Shown one piece after another: positions 49,550-61,346 of a DNA stretch of 64,000 bases. Source of the stretch: Blastomyces gilchristii SLH14081 (lineage: Eukaryota; Ascomycota; Eurotiomycetes; Onygenales; Ajellomycetaceae). A program made the translations under genes and the position numbers. Below the pieces are notes generated by a model that saw only the letters and a program-made list of their open reading frames with translations, was not told the DNA's origin and ran no database searches. Numbering within the stretch: the first letter of the stretch is position 1; each line of letters begins with the position of its first letter. The stretch is from the NCBI RefSeq assembly GCF_000003855.2, contig NW_003101682.1:3474046-3538045 (forward strand), written 5' to 3'.

Positions 49550-50223
49550 AAGAAGATCTCATAAAATTGGGTTAGGGGCTTTTCTCTGTTCTTCATTCTT
49601 TTCCCTCTTCCTATTCTTCTTTTTTCCTCGAACCTGCCTTACTTATTTATTTACATATAACTTATCTATCCACCTACCTACCTACCTATATACAAAGGAA
49701 TAATTTATTTTACTACTGGCACCTCTCTCCTTTTCCCCTGGGATTGTAAATTTTTACTCTTTCCATCTGCCCCACATCATGTTCAATGCATCATATATAT
49801 TTTTCAAGATTTTGCTACTTGGGTGTTTTGCTACCCGTCATGGTCTTTCTTCGGTATGATTCGCTACTCTCAATATCTAGCTCTCAAATGGCGAATGGTT
49901 GTTTTTTTGTTTTTTTTTTATCTTCATTTCTTTCTCAATTGCTCGTCCCATTTCCCCTCTTCTCATCGAAGTTCTAGGCTTTACTATTAATCATCGTATT
50001 CCCCTCCTTTTTAATGCTCTCCCCTTCTTCTCTCTTTCCTTCATAAAAACCAAAAGAAAACAAAGAAGAAAAAAATGTGGAGATTTGTATCCACATACCA
50101 TCCGTTACATCAATCACCCACCCTTTCTAAATACCTACGTTTTACATTGCAATTCATTTTGTAATTACTACACTCTCCCCCCATACACTCAAATGAGTTA
50201 AGTGGAAAAACATACGATGAGGG

Positions 50224-50284
<61 letters not shown>

Positions 50285-50681
50285 AACAAAAAGAAATATC
50301 CAAAAAATTTTCAAGCAAGCCAAAGGAGTTGATTGGGAGAAAAAATAAATGCATGCTTCGAGAAGCATACATGTGTATATACAAATGATATCGGATAAAG
50401 TCATAAGATCCACGAAGAGAGGTTAGCTGGGCGAAATGACAACGAAGTAAGGGAATGGGGGAATAGTGAAGATAAAAACGCGAAGACAAAGGAGGGGGCA
50501 TCGAAATGGAGTAGAGTAGAGGTGAAGAGAAGAGGTGAAGGGGGAAGAGGGTAAAAATAAAAAGAACCAGGAACCCAGAAAAAGAATGTAAAATCATTTG
50601 CATCATAACGTCAGTCCCTAAACGCCTATTGAAGCACAGACACAGATTACCCTCCGTTTTTGCTTCTGCCTCATTCCTCAT
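49550..50681. other. Convergent 3' region with long poly(A) tract
   Basis: This is pyrimidine-rich 3' flank of CET1 followed by the 3' flank of the kelch-BTB gene. It contains an uninterrupted run of 59 A at 50224-50282 and CTAC repeats near 49670-49686. Frames here encode poly-Phe artefacts. Confidence 0.6.
50224..50282. repeat. Poly(A) homopolymer, 59 bp
   Basis: A perfect run of A, about 400 bp beyond the kelch-BTB stop codon. On that gene's strand it is poly(T). Its exact length may be a sequencing estimate. Confidence 0.9.
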
Positions 50682-53600
50682 CTACCCCCCACCACCCACG
50701 GCGGCGCCAGCGATAACCGTAGACGTCGCCTGTGGCCCTCCGCTGGTGGCAGCTGCATTTGCGCCCTCACCACCACCCCCACCACCCCCACCATCCCCAC
50801 CAGCCGTTCCAGGTGTACTAGTAGTCGGCCTCCCACCCCTTTCCCTCATCCGTCTCCCCTCCATCAATCCACGTAATCCTCTCTTCTGCAGCCCAACAAC
50901 ACTACTAATCTCACCTGTCCAAATCTCCCGTTCAGGCTTGGCCCGCCCGCGCCCATGGCTAAGCATGTCATCATCCATGTTATTATTCATGTGTTCATTA
51001 TGATGAGCAATATCATCCGCACCCATTGATTCTGAGAAGCTGAGGCTGGTATTTGTCGATGCTGATGTGGCCGTGCTTGCTGCGCTGCTGACTGATTCGG
51101 CGCGGTTGCGGTTGCCGCCGGCTGTGCTTCCAGAGTTCAAATTTGTGGTGTTAATGCGAAGGTTGGCGGGTCGCTGGGCGCTTGATGTGCGACGTTGGGT
51201 GGCTCCAAGTCCACTACCACCACCAACGCCTCGACCAATCGCACCCGACCGAGGCCCCGTTGTGTCTCCGGACTCTGTATCTGAGGAATTTGAGTTGAGA
51301 TTCAGCCTGCTCATTGGATCTGTGGCGGACTCGACGGCGTTGGAGCGCGAGTGTGCGCCGTTTAGAACTTCGAGCGTTCCACCAGGTCCGCTGGCAAAGC
51401 CTGTGCCACGGCCTCCGCCCGCAGCCATGGCGGCTGCGTTGAAAACAGCTGCAGCATTCCGGCCGTCTAGAACTTGGTGTAGTCGTTCGACCGTGGCTTC
51501 GAGTAGGCCGTCGACCTGGTAGGGGCGTGCGAGCTGGAGGAGAGAGCAGAGGATTTGCGGGGTGCAGAGCTGGGAGCCAGGGGGTGGGAGTGAGGAAGTA
51601 TACAGATATTGGACGAGAAGTTGGACGGTTAGATGGGTATGCGGGAGATATAGAGTTCTAGGGCGGGAAGTTGGTGTAAGGGTGTGTGCGGAGGGGATTT
51701 CGAGGTTGGGGAGGAGCGACGGGGCGGCTTTCCGGTTGGATGATGAGCTACTGCGACCGACTAGGGTCGTCGCGGTAGAATAGTTGCTGCTGTTGCCCAC
51801 TGAAGGTGTTATTGTGATGCTAGAGTTTCGGCTAGGGTGAGATGAGGGCTGCTGGCGTAGGGTAGCGGAATCGGACATGATCTCTTCCGAGGCTGTAGAT
51901 TCACGGAGAAGTTGAATAAAATATGGGCCCCAACGACGAGCCAAAATATGTGAGTTAACCGGGATACGTTCGCCGCCAATGGTGAGCAACTCCATATCAG
52001 ACAACTCCCGAAGTGATAGGGCCATCTTGCCGAACTCTTCCGCTGCGGTAGATAATGGTCGACCTCCGGGACCATGCTGGGAAATCTTTGCTTGTAAAGA
52101 AGCAGGTACCATGGGGCTGCTTACAGAGACATACCCCGAAGTCGGGGAGCTTCGTCGTGGATTCTCATATAGGCCGAATGCTTCGAGTTCCACAAAACAA
52201 ATGTGCGAGAAATTGATGCGCCGGTGGTTGTAATCTTCAACTAAACTTCGCTTCCGATGTCCCATAACGACGAATGTGCTTCGCCTACTCCACAGGACAC
52301 CGCGATTCCAACTGCCGTGTCCAAAAATGGCTCCTCCGGCGTCAATCCGGCCCCACGTAAGTGTTTTCAAATCCAGAGCCCACATTGCATACTCTTGTTT
52401 GGAAGACGTAAGATAAGTACCGCTAACCACAAAATGTCCATTAATAATGCCTCCATTGGGGAACCGTAAGCCGGGAGGCGAAACCGTGCCATTCATTGGC
52501 TTCTCGATTAGTTTTCCGTCAGGTAAACGGAACTGCAGATTTAATTTGACATCTAAGAAATTGTAATTTGAATATATCAACAGCAGGGGATCTGGTTTCT
52601 GGGCATCTGGCTTCGTCGGGTCCCTGAACCCTTCCACTTCAACCCCACCTCCAATATCGGAAGCGTTCACCCCGATCAAAGGGGTAGCAACACTGCGATA
52701 GGCTCCGCAACTGCGATCAAGAGAGGTGGTGGAAGTCCATTTTAGGCTTCGCAGATTAAAAACATTTATTTCTTCAAAATAATGATTCGACGTATCCTGG
52801 CCACCAACAACGATCATCTCCGCCCCTCCATATCCATCAATCTCTACACCTAGCGTCCCTTGGTGGGGATTAGACGAAGAAGGGTTATGGTGGAGAGCGG
52901 ACAGAGGGGCATCAGAGGAGCCGAAAGCAGCGCCGGAGGGTAGAATTGTTGCACAATGGGCATATCTTCCCCGGGGGGCGTTGGCGGTCGGAATAAAAAC
53001 CCACGTTCTACTAGGCACATCAAAGATATATATATCTGACAAAAGCACAACTCCTTGCTGTGATTCCTGCCCTGGTTGTTGCGCATTTGGGTTTGGATTC
53101 GCGGGAGGCTGACCTGGAACAGCAGTTTTCGCAGACATGCCGCCGTAGCAAACCAGTTTCGAATCGCCCAAAGCACATACTGTGTGGAAATAACGTGGAG
53201 GGGGAATGTCCCCCGTCGTCTCTAATTTGGTCCAGTGACGACGTACCAAATCCAATTCGTACATCTCATTGGTTAACAGCTCGGGCCTGCTTCTTGACTG
53301 CAGCCGCCCCCCAAATACATATAGCTTATCTCCAAGAACGGTGCTGGAAGGCCCCACAAGCGGGTGGGGTTCTCTGCCTGTCGTTCGATGAACATTACAC
53401 ACCAGGCCAGATAAATTCGTCGGGCCTGACGATGTATTGTGACCACTTTGCAGATTTGAAGGGGCAGGTTGGTTTCCAGTTGCAGTATTCAGTCCAGCAT
53501 TTTGCTCCTGAAAAGAGTCATACTGGGCCCCACTAGTGATATTAGACGCCATCGTTTTAAGCACAATTGCGGTTGACTGGTTCGACGTATTAAGTGTTTT

Positions 53601-54164
53601 ATTGGTAGACGACCGCACAAGCGGTGATTCGGGGCCTACTTTTCCGGTTGGTGTCTCGATTGGTGGCGGGCTTTTTGGCACAGAGTTAAGTCCACCTTCA
53701 GAAAAGGATAACGAGCTTTTCCGGTTACCGTTCTCCCTCGGCTCCTGGTACTCCAGAAACCTCTTTTCCAGCTGAAGATTTTGGCTGAGACCAGGTTCCA
53801 ACACAGCAGCAGGGACGGGTAAACTTGGGCGCCGAAACGGGTCCAGATCTGGTGCTTTGGGAGTAGTTGGAGTTGCAAGACGGAACTCGTCAGGGATCTT
53901 ATTGCGTGGAATTCCCTCCGCTGGAGCTTTTGCGGGGCCCTTCGAAACGAATTTTCTCGAAGGCCAAGTTGTGGATATGGTAGTACTACGGGCTTTGGAA
54001 GGGCGAAAGTATTTAATCACAGAGGCAAATCGTTTGGAGCCGTCTGGGGTAAGTGGTGGTATTGGGGGTGCTGTAGGCGTTGACGATGGCCCTGCAGCCA
54101 CATTCGGGGGAATACTTCCTTCAGCCGGCTTGTTGGTTTCACGTCCTGAGCCTGTTCCTGCCAT
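50682..54164 (-). CDS. Kelch-repeat and BTB domain protein (Ral2/Mds3-like)
   Basis: A single exon encodes 1160 residues. A Ser/Pro-rich N-terminus of about 250 residues precedes a kelch beta-propeller (about 255-665) with repeated GG blades (LYVFGGRLQSR, LVCYGGMSA, MIVVGGQDTS, HFVVSGTYL). A BTB domain begins near residue 721 (MELLTIGGERIPVNSHILARR) and continues, with a Ser/Asn-rich insertion, to VQYLYTSSLP. The C-terminus is Gly/Asn/Ser-rich and low in complexity. The layout matches the fungal kelch proteins related to yeast Mds3/Pmd1 and fission-yeast Ral2, which act in nutrient, pH and Ras signalling; the assignment is from memory of those families. The start (MAGTGSG) is the first ATG. 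The upstream 1.4 kb is its promoter. Confidence 0.83.
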   Translation of the reverse strand: MAGTGSGRETNKPAEGSIPPNVAAGPSSTPTAPPIPPLTPDGSKRFASVIKYFRPSKARSTTISTTWPSRKFVSKGPAKAPAEGIPRNKIPDEFRLATPTTPKAPDLDPFRRPSLPVPAAVLEPGLSQNLQLEKRFLEYQEPRENGNRKSSLSFSEGGLNSVPKSPPPIETPTGKVGPESPLVRSSTNKTLNTSNQSTAIVLKTMASNITSGAQYDSFQEQNAGLNTATGNQPAPSNLQSGHNTSSGPTNLSGLVCNVHRTTGREPHPLVGPSSTVLGDKLYVFGGRLQSRSRPELLTNEMYELDLVRRHWTKLETTGDIPPPRYFHTVCALGDSKLVCYGGMSAKTAVPGQPPANPNPNAQQPGQESQQGVVLLSDIYIFDVPSRTWVFIPTANAPRGRYAHCATILPSGAAFGSSDAPLSALHHNPSSSNPHQGTLGVEIDGYGGAEMIVVGGQDTSNHYFEEINVFNLRSLKWTSTTSLDRSCGAYRSVATPLIGVNASDIGGGVEVEGFRDPTKPDAQKPDPLLLIYSNYNFLDVKLNLQFRLPDGKLIEKPMNGTVSPPGLRFPNGGIINGHFVVSGTYLTSSKQEYAMWALDLKTLTWGRIDAGGAIFGHGSWNRGVLWSRRSTFVVMGHRKRSLVEDYNHRRINFSHICFVELEAFGLYENPRRSSPTSGYVSVSSPMVPASLQAKISQHGPGGRPLSTAAEEFGKMALSLRELSDMELLTIGGERIPVNSHILARRWGPYFIQLLRESTASEEIMSDSATLRQQPSSHPSRNSSITITPSVGNSSNYSTATTLVGRSSSSSNRKAAPSLLPNLEIPSAHTLTPTSRPRTLYLPHTHLTVQLLVQYLYTSSLPPPGSQLCTPQILCSLLQLARPYQVDGLLEATVERLHQVLDGRNAAAVFNAAAMAAGGGRGTGFASGPGGTLEVLNGAHSRSNAVESATDPMSRLNLNSNSSDTESGDTTGPRSGAIGRGVGGGSGLGATQRRTSSAQRPANLRINTTNLNSGSTAGGNRNRAESVSSAASTATSASTNTSLSFSESMGADDIAHHNEHMNNNMDDDMLSHGRGRAKPEREIWTGEISSVVGLQKRGLRGLMEGRRMRERGGRPTTSTPGTAGGDGGGGGGGGEGANAAATSGGPQATSTVIAGAAVGGGG

Positions 54165-55593
54165 GATTAGCTAGAATTCTACAGATGAAGGGCTGGTTGA
54201 GGTTTTGAATTGCCATTCGCCAGAACGAAAAAAGGTCGAGTGCGAGGGGAAAAAAGCAAAATCCAGAGGCAGCGATAAGTCTTATATGTATAAAACAAAA
54301 ATACGAGTTGTCAAACATACGGTTGTAGGAATTTCGTCAGGTGTTCGTCTCTTCTTTGTCTAGCAGCTATGCCCCTGGCACTACCATAACAGGTTGGCCC
54401 AGTGGGACATGGAAAAGAAGGGAGTAGGCTAGAGATTGGAATTCGTTCACCCAACAAGATTCGTTTGTAAAATGGTACAGGAATTTCGATATGAAGTGGA
54501 GAACAGGTGAGGACAGTGTATCAGATTCCTGGGCAGCTGGGGGGAATTGAAATCGGCTGGTGCGCGGACGGATAGATCGAGACGGTAGGGACAGGGTTGC
54601 ACTGTGTTGTATGGAGGGGTTGTCAATTTCCACTAGTTTGTTCGATCCGCGAGCGTTTGCAAAAGGTCTGGGAATCAGAGTTGGTAAAACCGTAGGACCC
54701 TGTCTAAGGCATGATGGAGACAACGGACAGTCAGACTCGTGCCGCGGACTGACTGAGAACAGCGGAGCCAGTGTCAATTGGCGCTACGTGTATGAATCGT
54801 GAGATAAGATGAGATGTCCGCTCAAACTCGCGACGTTTGTATGCGGCTGAACAATGAAGTAAGCGGGAAAACAGGCACTGACGCCTCTGATTGGCTAGCT
54901 GCGATGAGCTTCCCGCAGCCGGGCCGAAAGTTTAACCGAAACTTCCCCCGTGACTGGTTAGTTAAGCAGGGCCCCCTCTTTCTTGGCGCTTGACCGATAT
55001 CATACAACATCCATGGACATTGGCATGATGCTTTCTCTCTCTCAGAGTACCATAGCGTGGTGACTCTACCGAAAGCTGTTTCGATTTTCTTCAAACCAAT
55101 CCCAAACTGCCCTCAGGCCCAAGGTTGAGTAAAGGCTCGCTATGTATAGAGTCTCACTTAGACCTGACAGTTGGCTGATAGCTACCAGAGCCAACAGCCA
55201 ACCTTCGGGGGAAATGAAACAAAACAAAGCATCTCCCTCCTCGTGGAGCAAACATGGACTGGGCAGCTGAACCTTGGGAGACGATGTTGAAGAGAATAGG
55301 CAACTCTGACCATGCGACTTGCTCATTTGGGGGAAGGCCGACTTCCGAGCGACAAACGCAAGGACAATTTTATTTGACCAATTTTTGTATTTTTTATTTT
55401 TATTTTTTTAGAGTAAGTGATCATTTTATTCATGGATTATATCATTTTAAATTTCTTTCTCTTATATCATGAATCGCTTTAAACAATAAAAAACACATAA
55501 AATAAAACAAGAAGCAAAAATACCAATACAACGCTCAACGTCATCAGGTTTATATAGAATACGACTTCCACCGTCTCCACCCAAGGGTCGACC
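54165..55593. other. Intergenic, kelch-BTB promoter region
   Basis: It lies between the kelch-BTB start codon and the peroxiredoxin stop codon. Several 70-130 codon frames overlap on both strands without family resemblance. A T-rich patch at 55370-55405 is the only simple-sequence feature. Confidence 0.5.
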
Positions 55594-56757
55594 CTAGTTC
55601 TTGAGAGTGGTGTATCTGAGGTATCTATAAAAATACGAAGAAGACCCTTAGTTTTCTGCAACTAAATGAACAGGTAGACGGAGGAATGAGAATCAAACTT
55701 ACGGCTTGACAACCCTGACATCGCCAAACTTCTTGATGGCATCCTCAGTCTTCATGGTTGGTGGGATGATGACATCATCGTGCCTGTTCCAGTTGATAGG
55801 GGTGTTCACACCGTTCTTATCAGTGGTCTGAAGGGCATCGATGACTCGCAGGACCTCCGTGGCATTCCGGCCAGTGGAGGCTGGGTAGCTCAAAATCAGT
55901 CTGATTTTCTTGTTGGGGTCGATGATGAAGACGGAACGGATAGTCATGGCCATTCCTATGGGTCATTACGTTAGTTAACTGTTACTGATGTGCGTCTCAC
56001 CGTTTAATGGCGAGAAATGAGGGAAAAAAGAGACATCGATTTATGCTCACCCTTCTCGTCGACATTGGTGGTGTCCTGGTAGTCCAACATATCATACAAG
56101 TACGAGATTTTGCGGTCGGCATCAGCAATGATGGGGAACTGCAGGTTCGATCCGGTAACTTCGTCGATATCCTTGATCCAGTCATAGTGGGATTTAAGGC
56201 CGTTGGCGCTCTAAACAAAGCAAAAAGTGGACTTCAGGTTAGCCAGTGCCCTGCTCCCCCCCTCTTTTATTTTTTTATTTTTTTTATTTTTATTTTTATT
56301 TTTTTATATATCTTTCAACACAGCTAGGGAAAGCCACGTACCAGTCCAATGAGTTTGACACCGCGAGCAGTGAACTCAGGCTCGAGCTTGGCGAAAGCTC
56401 CTAGCTCAGTGGTGCAGGTGGGAGTGAAATCATCCTATTAATTCCAATCAATCAGCAAACTTCTTGTTTCTCTTTCGACGAGGTCCCCCGGTTCCTCCGT
56501 TCTCCTTCCATCGGACACGTACAGGGTGAGAGAAGAGGATGACGTATTTATCGCCAATGAATTCATGGAAGTCGATTTCACCCTTTGTGGTGACGGCCTT
56601 GAAGTTGGGTGCGGTTGATCCGAGTCGGAGACTGAGAAGATAAAAGCGGAGCCGTTAGACCTGACATGACAGAAACGGACACGAAGCAAGAACCAGCCAA
56701 AGGCGGCGGGGGCACGGATGGGTAAACTTACGGGGCAGCACGTTGTTCTTCAGCCAT
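55594..56757 (-). CDS. PRX1: 1-Cys peroxiredoxin (Prx6 type)
   Basis: Six exons on the minus strand (56757-56732, 56631-56523, 56434-56342, 56210-56051, 55955-55703, 55624-55594) join in phase to 223 residues, the usual size. All five introns have GT-AG ends. The peroxidatic cysteine is C52 in DDFTPTCTTELG; no other cysteine occurs anywhere, which identifies the 1-Cys class. SHYDWIKDI, FPIIADADRKIS, RSVFIIDP and the terminal PYLRYTTLKN are family landmarks. It reduces hydrogen and lipid peroxides and needs an external thiol for recycling. No clear mitochondrial presequence is present, so a cytosolic location is likelier. Intron 3 contains a T-rich low-complexity run (56264-56307). Confidence 0.92.
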
Positions 56758-57882
56758 TGTGGATGTGAGTGAGGCGAGGTTCTAAGGTGGTCGAAGGAGT
56801 GATTGTTGAGAGGTTTTGTTCTTTGTTGGTAGTAGAGCAGGGGATGTGGTTCTACAATGAGAGTGAGAATTGAGGGATGATATATAAAGAAGAAGAAGGA
56901 AGAATGAACGATACAAACGTGGTCTACCGGATGATATAACCAGCTTTTTCCCCCCTGCCCACTGGCCCCCAGGTACCAGAATCCAGAATACCGAACACAC
57001 ACACAAATACCACACACACACACACACACACATTTCATCCCCCACTTCATGCCAACGGGTTTCGAATCACGCAATCCGCCACCGCCTTTGCCGGCAGAAC
57101 GCTCTGATTGGCTTGTGTTCTCTGGCCTTTTCGCGACACAGCCAAGCTCTGATTACGTCATCTAGTTACATCAACCAATCACGCGTCTCTTTTTGGCCGA
57201 TGATGGCCTTTGTACGTGGCCGGATAAGGACTAGTGCAACTCCACATACATCCGGCTTGGCTGCATATTTGAATGGTACAATCAGACCATGATATCGCAT
57301 CACTTGTTTTGAATCATGCCTCCCCCCTCCGCCTCCCGCGACAGAACTGCGACGAGCTGCTGAGAAATCAAACGAGGGACAGGGATTGTTATTCTCATTA
57401 GTAACAGGATGCAAGATCGAACCTTGGGAATAGATACGATTGGGCTATACTAAGCTTAAACAAAGCTAGAGACTGGTTGGAGCGGGGTCATCGCCGGGAG
57501 GGGGATATTCGATCTCGGTTGCTCTGCGTTGATTATTATTATATTATATGAATTACTTTGTTTGCCGTGCATTATACTCAGCTATATACTCATTATTTAC
57601 GGCGCGACATGGAATGAACTTTTTTTTTTTTTTCATTTGCCCGGGGAGGAGAAAAAGAGACACCGGTCCCGTATGATAACGGGTTTATCCGGCTCTTTCG
57701 TCTTCAGTCATGATTTCCTGCAACAGAAGAAATAAAACAAAAAGTTCAACTAGTTAGTGATGATGACGATGATGTGAAGATGGGGACCAGACCGAGCATT
57801 TAAGCTCTCAAATCATCGCCGGATTTATAAAAGGGGACGAGGTAGGGTTTGGGAAACAACAACACTTCTCAGCAGTCAAACT
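56758..57882. other. Intergenic, peroxiredoxin promoter side
   Basis: It contains a CA microsatellite at 57010-57032 and a T run near 57620-57634. No gene was seen. Confidence 0.5.
57107..57179. promoter_or_regulatory. CCAAT boxes and CRE-like site upstream of the peroxiredoxin
   Basis: An inverted CCAAT (ATTGG, 57107-57111), TTACGTCA (57153-57160) and CCAAT (57175-57179) lie 350-420 bp upstream of the start codon. TTACGTCA is close to the Atf1/AtfA bZIP site, and CCAAT binds the HAP complex. Both are known regulators of fungal oxidative-stress genes. The link to this gene is inference. Confidence 0.4.
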
Positions 57883-60283
57883 TACGCTTGCGATTTTACT
57901 TCGCGCCCTAATTTTCGGGCCGAAGAACACGAGCACCCAAGGCACAGCCGTGAGTAATGAGCCCTATGTCAGCGGTTTTGTCAGTATTTGTGTGACTACG
58001 GGTATAAACATCCGGGGAGGGATGTGTGCTGGCGAAGAAAAACCATCGAGGGCGGGAACGACTTACAATTCCTCCAAGCAAGCTTGATGCCCCCGAATAT
58101 CCGAGATTGACGTACATAGCTCGCACCACGAGCGGGAATATCCCACCGAGAAGGTTTCGACCTGTCCGGAGAAACATTCACTTAGCAAAAAGGGCACGAG
58201 AAGCAAAAGCGAATATACATAATACAATCCATTGTGTATCCAATAGGGAAACAACCCAGAGGAGGAAAGAAATTGAACTTGGGGGCGCGATCCATGATCC
58301 TTACAACACGATTGAGCAGCCAGGGCTGAACTGGCATACCGATGGTATGTATCCGCCAGGTAATTAAAAACGGCCAAGTAGATTGAGAAGATCCCAATGG
58401 TCGCACAGCCGATGGCAAAGCAGGGAACGACCCAGTGTATCGAGGAGAAGGACGTCCATCCAAACCAGAATATCCCAGCCGGCATCAGGATAGATTCGAT
58501 GCATACAAAGTATAAGCGGCCCTCAGGCGTGCTGGAGATTTTACCCAGGCGCCGCACATATTTCTCTTGCCAGATGCTGAGGAGTGTGGCCAGTATGCCG
58601 CCGATGCAGATTGCTGGTGAGTTTTAATTGTTAGAAGATTGGGCTAACTGGCTTCGGGGCTAAATGAGGCTGTGGTTTGAAGAAATACGGAACGTACATG
58701 CAAAAACAGCCCCAGATTGTTGCAGGTTGAAGCCATGATTGTTTTGGAAAACAAGGGGGATTGCACCGAACTGAAGATACAATACCGCCCAGCTAAAGGA
58801 GACCCAGAGCGAGAAGAAAAATATCACGGGTTCAGTGAAAAGGAGGTCTGTAAAACGCCATTTCACCAGTTTTAGCTAAGCCTCAAAGCGCACACCCAAA
58901 TCTAGGGGTGAGTGGGGATAGAGTCGGGAGATGATATACAGAGAGCAACAACAATTCTCGCACTTACGAAATGGTCGATACAGCGATATCGTAACCATCT
59001 TAACGATACTCTCTCTCTCCTCATCAGACTTAACCTTCCACCTAATTCGCTGGCTCTGCCGGTTCCCTCCCTCGACTGGCATATCAACACCAACATATCC
59101 CGCGTCCTCAAGCTTTTCATACCACTTATTCAACACCTGCGCTTTCCGACTCAATAGCACGTTGCCACGAGTTTCGTTAAAGAACATCATAACTGCCACC
59201 GTAACCACGGCAGACAGGATTGCTTGCATGTAATATACCCAGCGCCAGGAGATGTGGTGGACCATAAAACTGGAAATCATGGGGCCCAAGCCTGTGCCGA
59301 CGAGAACGGCTCCGGAGAATAATGCCATAGGCTTATTCCTTTCTTCAGTCACGTAGATGTCGCTGAGGACGCCGCCGATTATGGAGGAGTAGGTTGCTGG
59401 GAACGAGTTTGTTAGTTCTGCATGCTAAATGAATGAATGTATGTATGTATGTACACATATATGTATATATAAAAAAATATACATGCATGATTTGTTAGAA
59501 GGAAAATTGATATAAACCTACAGCCTCCAACACCAAGGAAGAATCGAGCAAGTAACATGCCCGCAAAAGAATCCGTGACCGCACAACCTAGTTGAGTTAC
59601 TGGGTACCGCGTATATAGAGAGTCAGCTACTTGTATGTACGTGCTGTGAACCTATTTCTGAGCCATAGCAAGCTATCCATCTAGCCTAACTCACCGGAAA
59701 GGAGTATCCCACTCCCCACAAGCATCGGCCGCCGCCCATTGATTTCCGAAAAGGGAGCAAGCATCATTGGCGAAATAGCAAATCCAAAACAGAACAGCGT
59801 GATCCCAAGATTGTACACCACGCCGCTTATCCCCCACTTCTCCGTGAGTATCTTTTCAGGCGGGCTATACATCCCCGCCGCCATCGCACTCAGAGACGTA
59901 ACAAGGCATGACAGCGCCGTTACTACCCCCTAGCGTGAATTCCGCCATGTAAATGGGGAAATAAATGGTCGTAGATCAGGTTGTTCGGGGGCTGCTTGCT
60001 GACCTGGGCTAGTGGGGGATGAGATGCCCGTAGGTGGTGGTAGGGAAGTGCCGAAGGTAAGGTAGTGATATTGAAGTACTTCTTCTGCTTCTTCTTTATT
60101 GTGCCGCCCTGCTGGTGATGATGATTGTGTCGAAGTGAGGCCGGGAGCGTTTTTCTCGAGGTTTCCATTTGCCGTGGCCTGTGGAGGGTTCAGGCCCTTC
60201 TCCGCACCAGAATCTGGCAGGGCCGCTGGGGCAATACTCCTGTTAATTTGCGGGGATGGGATGCTGGCTATCCTATCCGGCAT
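57883..60283 (-). CDS. MFS transporter, DHA1-like, 5' exon doubtful
   Basis: Seven exons are inferred: 60283-59695, 59587-59522, 59396-58968, 58847-58698, 58613-58305, 58161-58067 and 57963-57883. They join in phase to about 572 codons. Landmarks are INGRRPMLVGSG (loop 2-3), RFFLGVGG, GVLSDIYVTEERN, GPMISSFMVHHISWRWVYYM, LLFTEPVIFF, SALAAQSCCRNLLGGIFPL and WVLVFFGPKIRAR. Twelve helices and these motifs fit the drug:H+ antiporter-1 group of fungal plasma-membrane exporters. Substrate unknown. A TAG at 59932-59930 is in frame between SPFTWRNSR and GVVTALSC, just before helix 1. An 81-bp intron (60003-59923, GTCAGC to GGTAG) would remove it in phase, but would delete the conserved-looking PFTW...R segment. 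So this is either a nonsense allele or an unusual splice. The upstream ATG is the first in frame. Confidence 0.78.
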
Positions 60284-61346
60284 TTCGGAGTAGTGTTTTT
60301 GAAGCACTTCCAATAGCAAGAATGGATGGCATGAGCAAGAGTAAAGGCACAGCTAGAAGGACATGTGCTGTACGTAGGAGAGTGAGACGGTATTTTGCTT
60401 ATTTTGTTCTTATTAGTATTGTAATGATTTTTTCCCCTCCAACCATCCTTCTTGACCCTTGAGGAGTAAGTCCAGCGCACTACTCACCTCCACTTTCGTT
60501 CCCAATAGGAAGGCAAGCATTAATTGGCGAATCGAACAAGCTTTGGTGGGAAGCTTTGCCGCCATCGTTTGCCGGCCGAAACAACAGGTTTGCGCTGGTC
60601 CAGCCAGCCCCCATCCGGCGCACATGCTTGGATCCATGGATTTCAGTCGGTCCTCCATTGTATGTAAGTTAGCATGTAGAGGAGGGATCTTTGCAACTGT
60701 TAGCCCTTGCTCTTCAAACATTGAATACAACTAATAATCAGACTCCGGATTAATAAATCCTCAGTAATATCGATCGGTGTACTCTGTAGAAAGAAGATTG
60801 ATAGCAAAGCCCTCACCCACCCCGGCCCCATGTTATGTATCATGATGTATGCGGCCCCAACGGTTGCACTATCGGAAGGTAGGTATAGTAAGGGATAGCT
60901 TGAACGGCAAACAATGTCTCAGCAACAATCGTATATAGGGAGAATTATGGAATAACGGTGTGTGAACGAGATGGACAATCGGATAATGATCCAGAGAAAG
61001 AGAAGAAAAATAGAAAAAAGAAGCAAAACATAGCAAATGTGGCATTGATTTAGTGCATATTTAACTAGTTAACTACTCCATACAACAAGCTTGGGCGCGC
61101 TTTCACGTGGTATCGCCACGGCGGTTCAATTTTCAGTCTCATTCGTTCTTCCCTAACTCTCGCGCAAAAGGGTCAAAAGCATATATATACATGTCACGGA
61201 TTCATCGCATGAAAATTATAGATCGATATATGCATATTTCCGTTGTACAGTATTCTCGATATCTCAGCAATTGCCGCTCAATTCTCATACCTCATAGGGT
61301 GGGAATCAAACCAACACATCCACCCCATTCCCTCCTGAGAAGACCA
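60284..61346. other. Divergent intergenic region
   Basis: It lies between the MFS start and the EVE-protein start. A CACGTG site is at 61104-61109. A frame at 60720-60413 (about 102 residues, minus) overlaps one of similar length on the other strand; neither resembles a known family. Confidence 0.45.

Noticed and set aside
50154..50681. 175-codon frame containing poly-Phe
   Set aside because: The frame is open only because of the 59-bp A/T homopolymer.
60413..60720. Short gene or extra 5' exon of the MFS transporter
   Set aside because: No homology, and a similar-length frame occurs on the other strand; splice linkage to the transporter is not evident.
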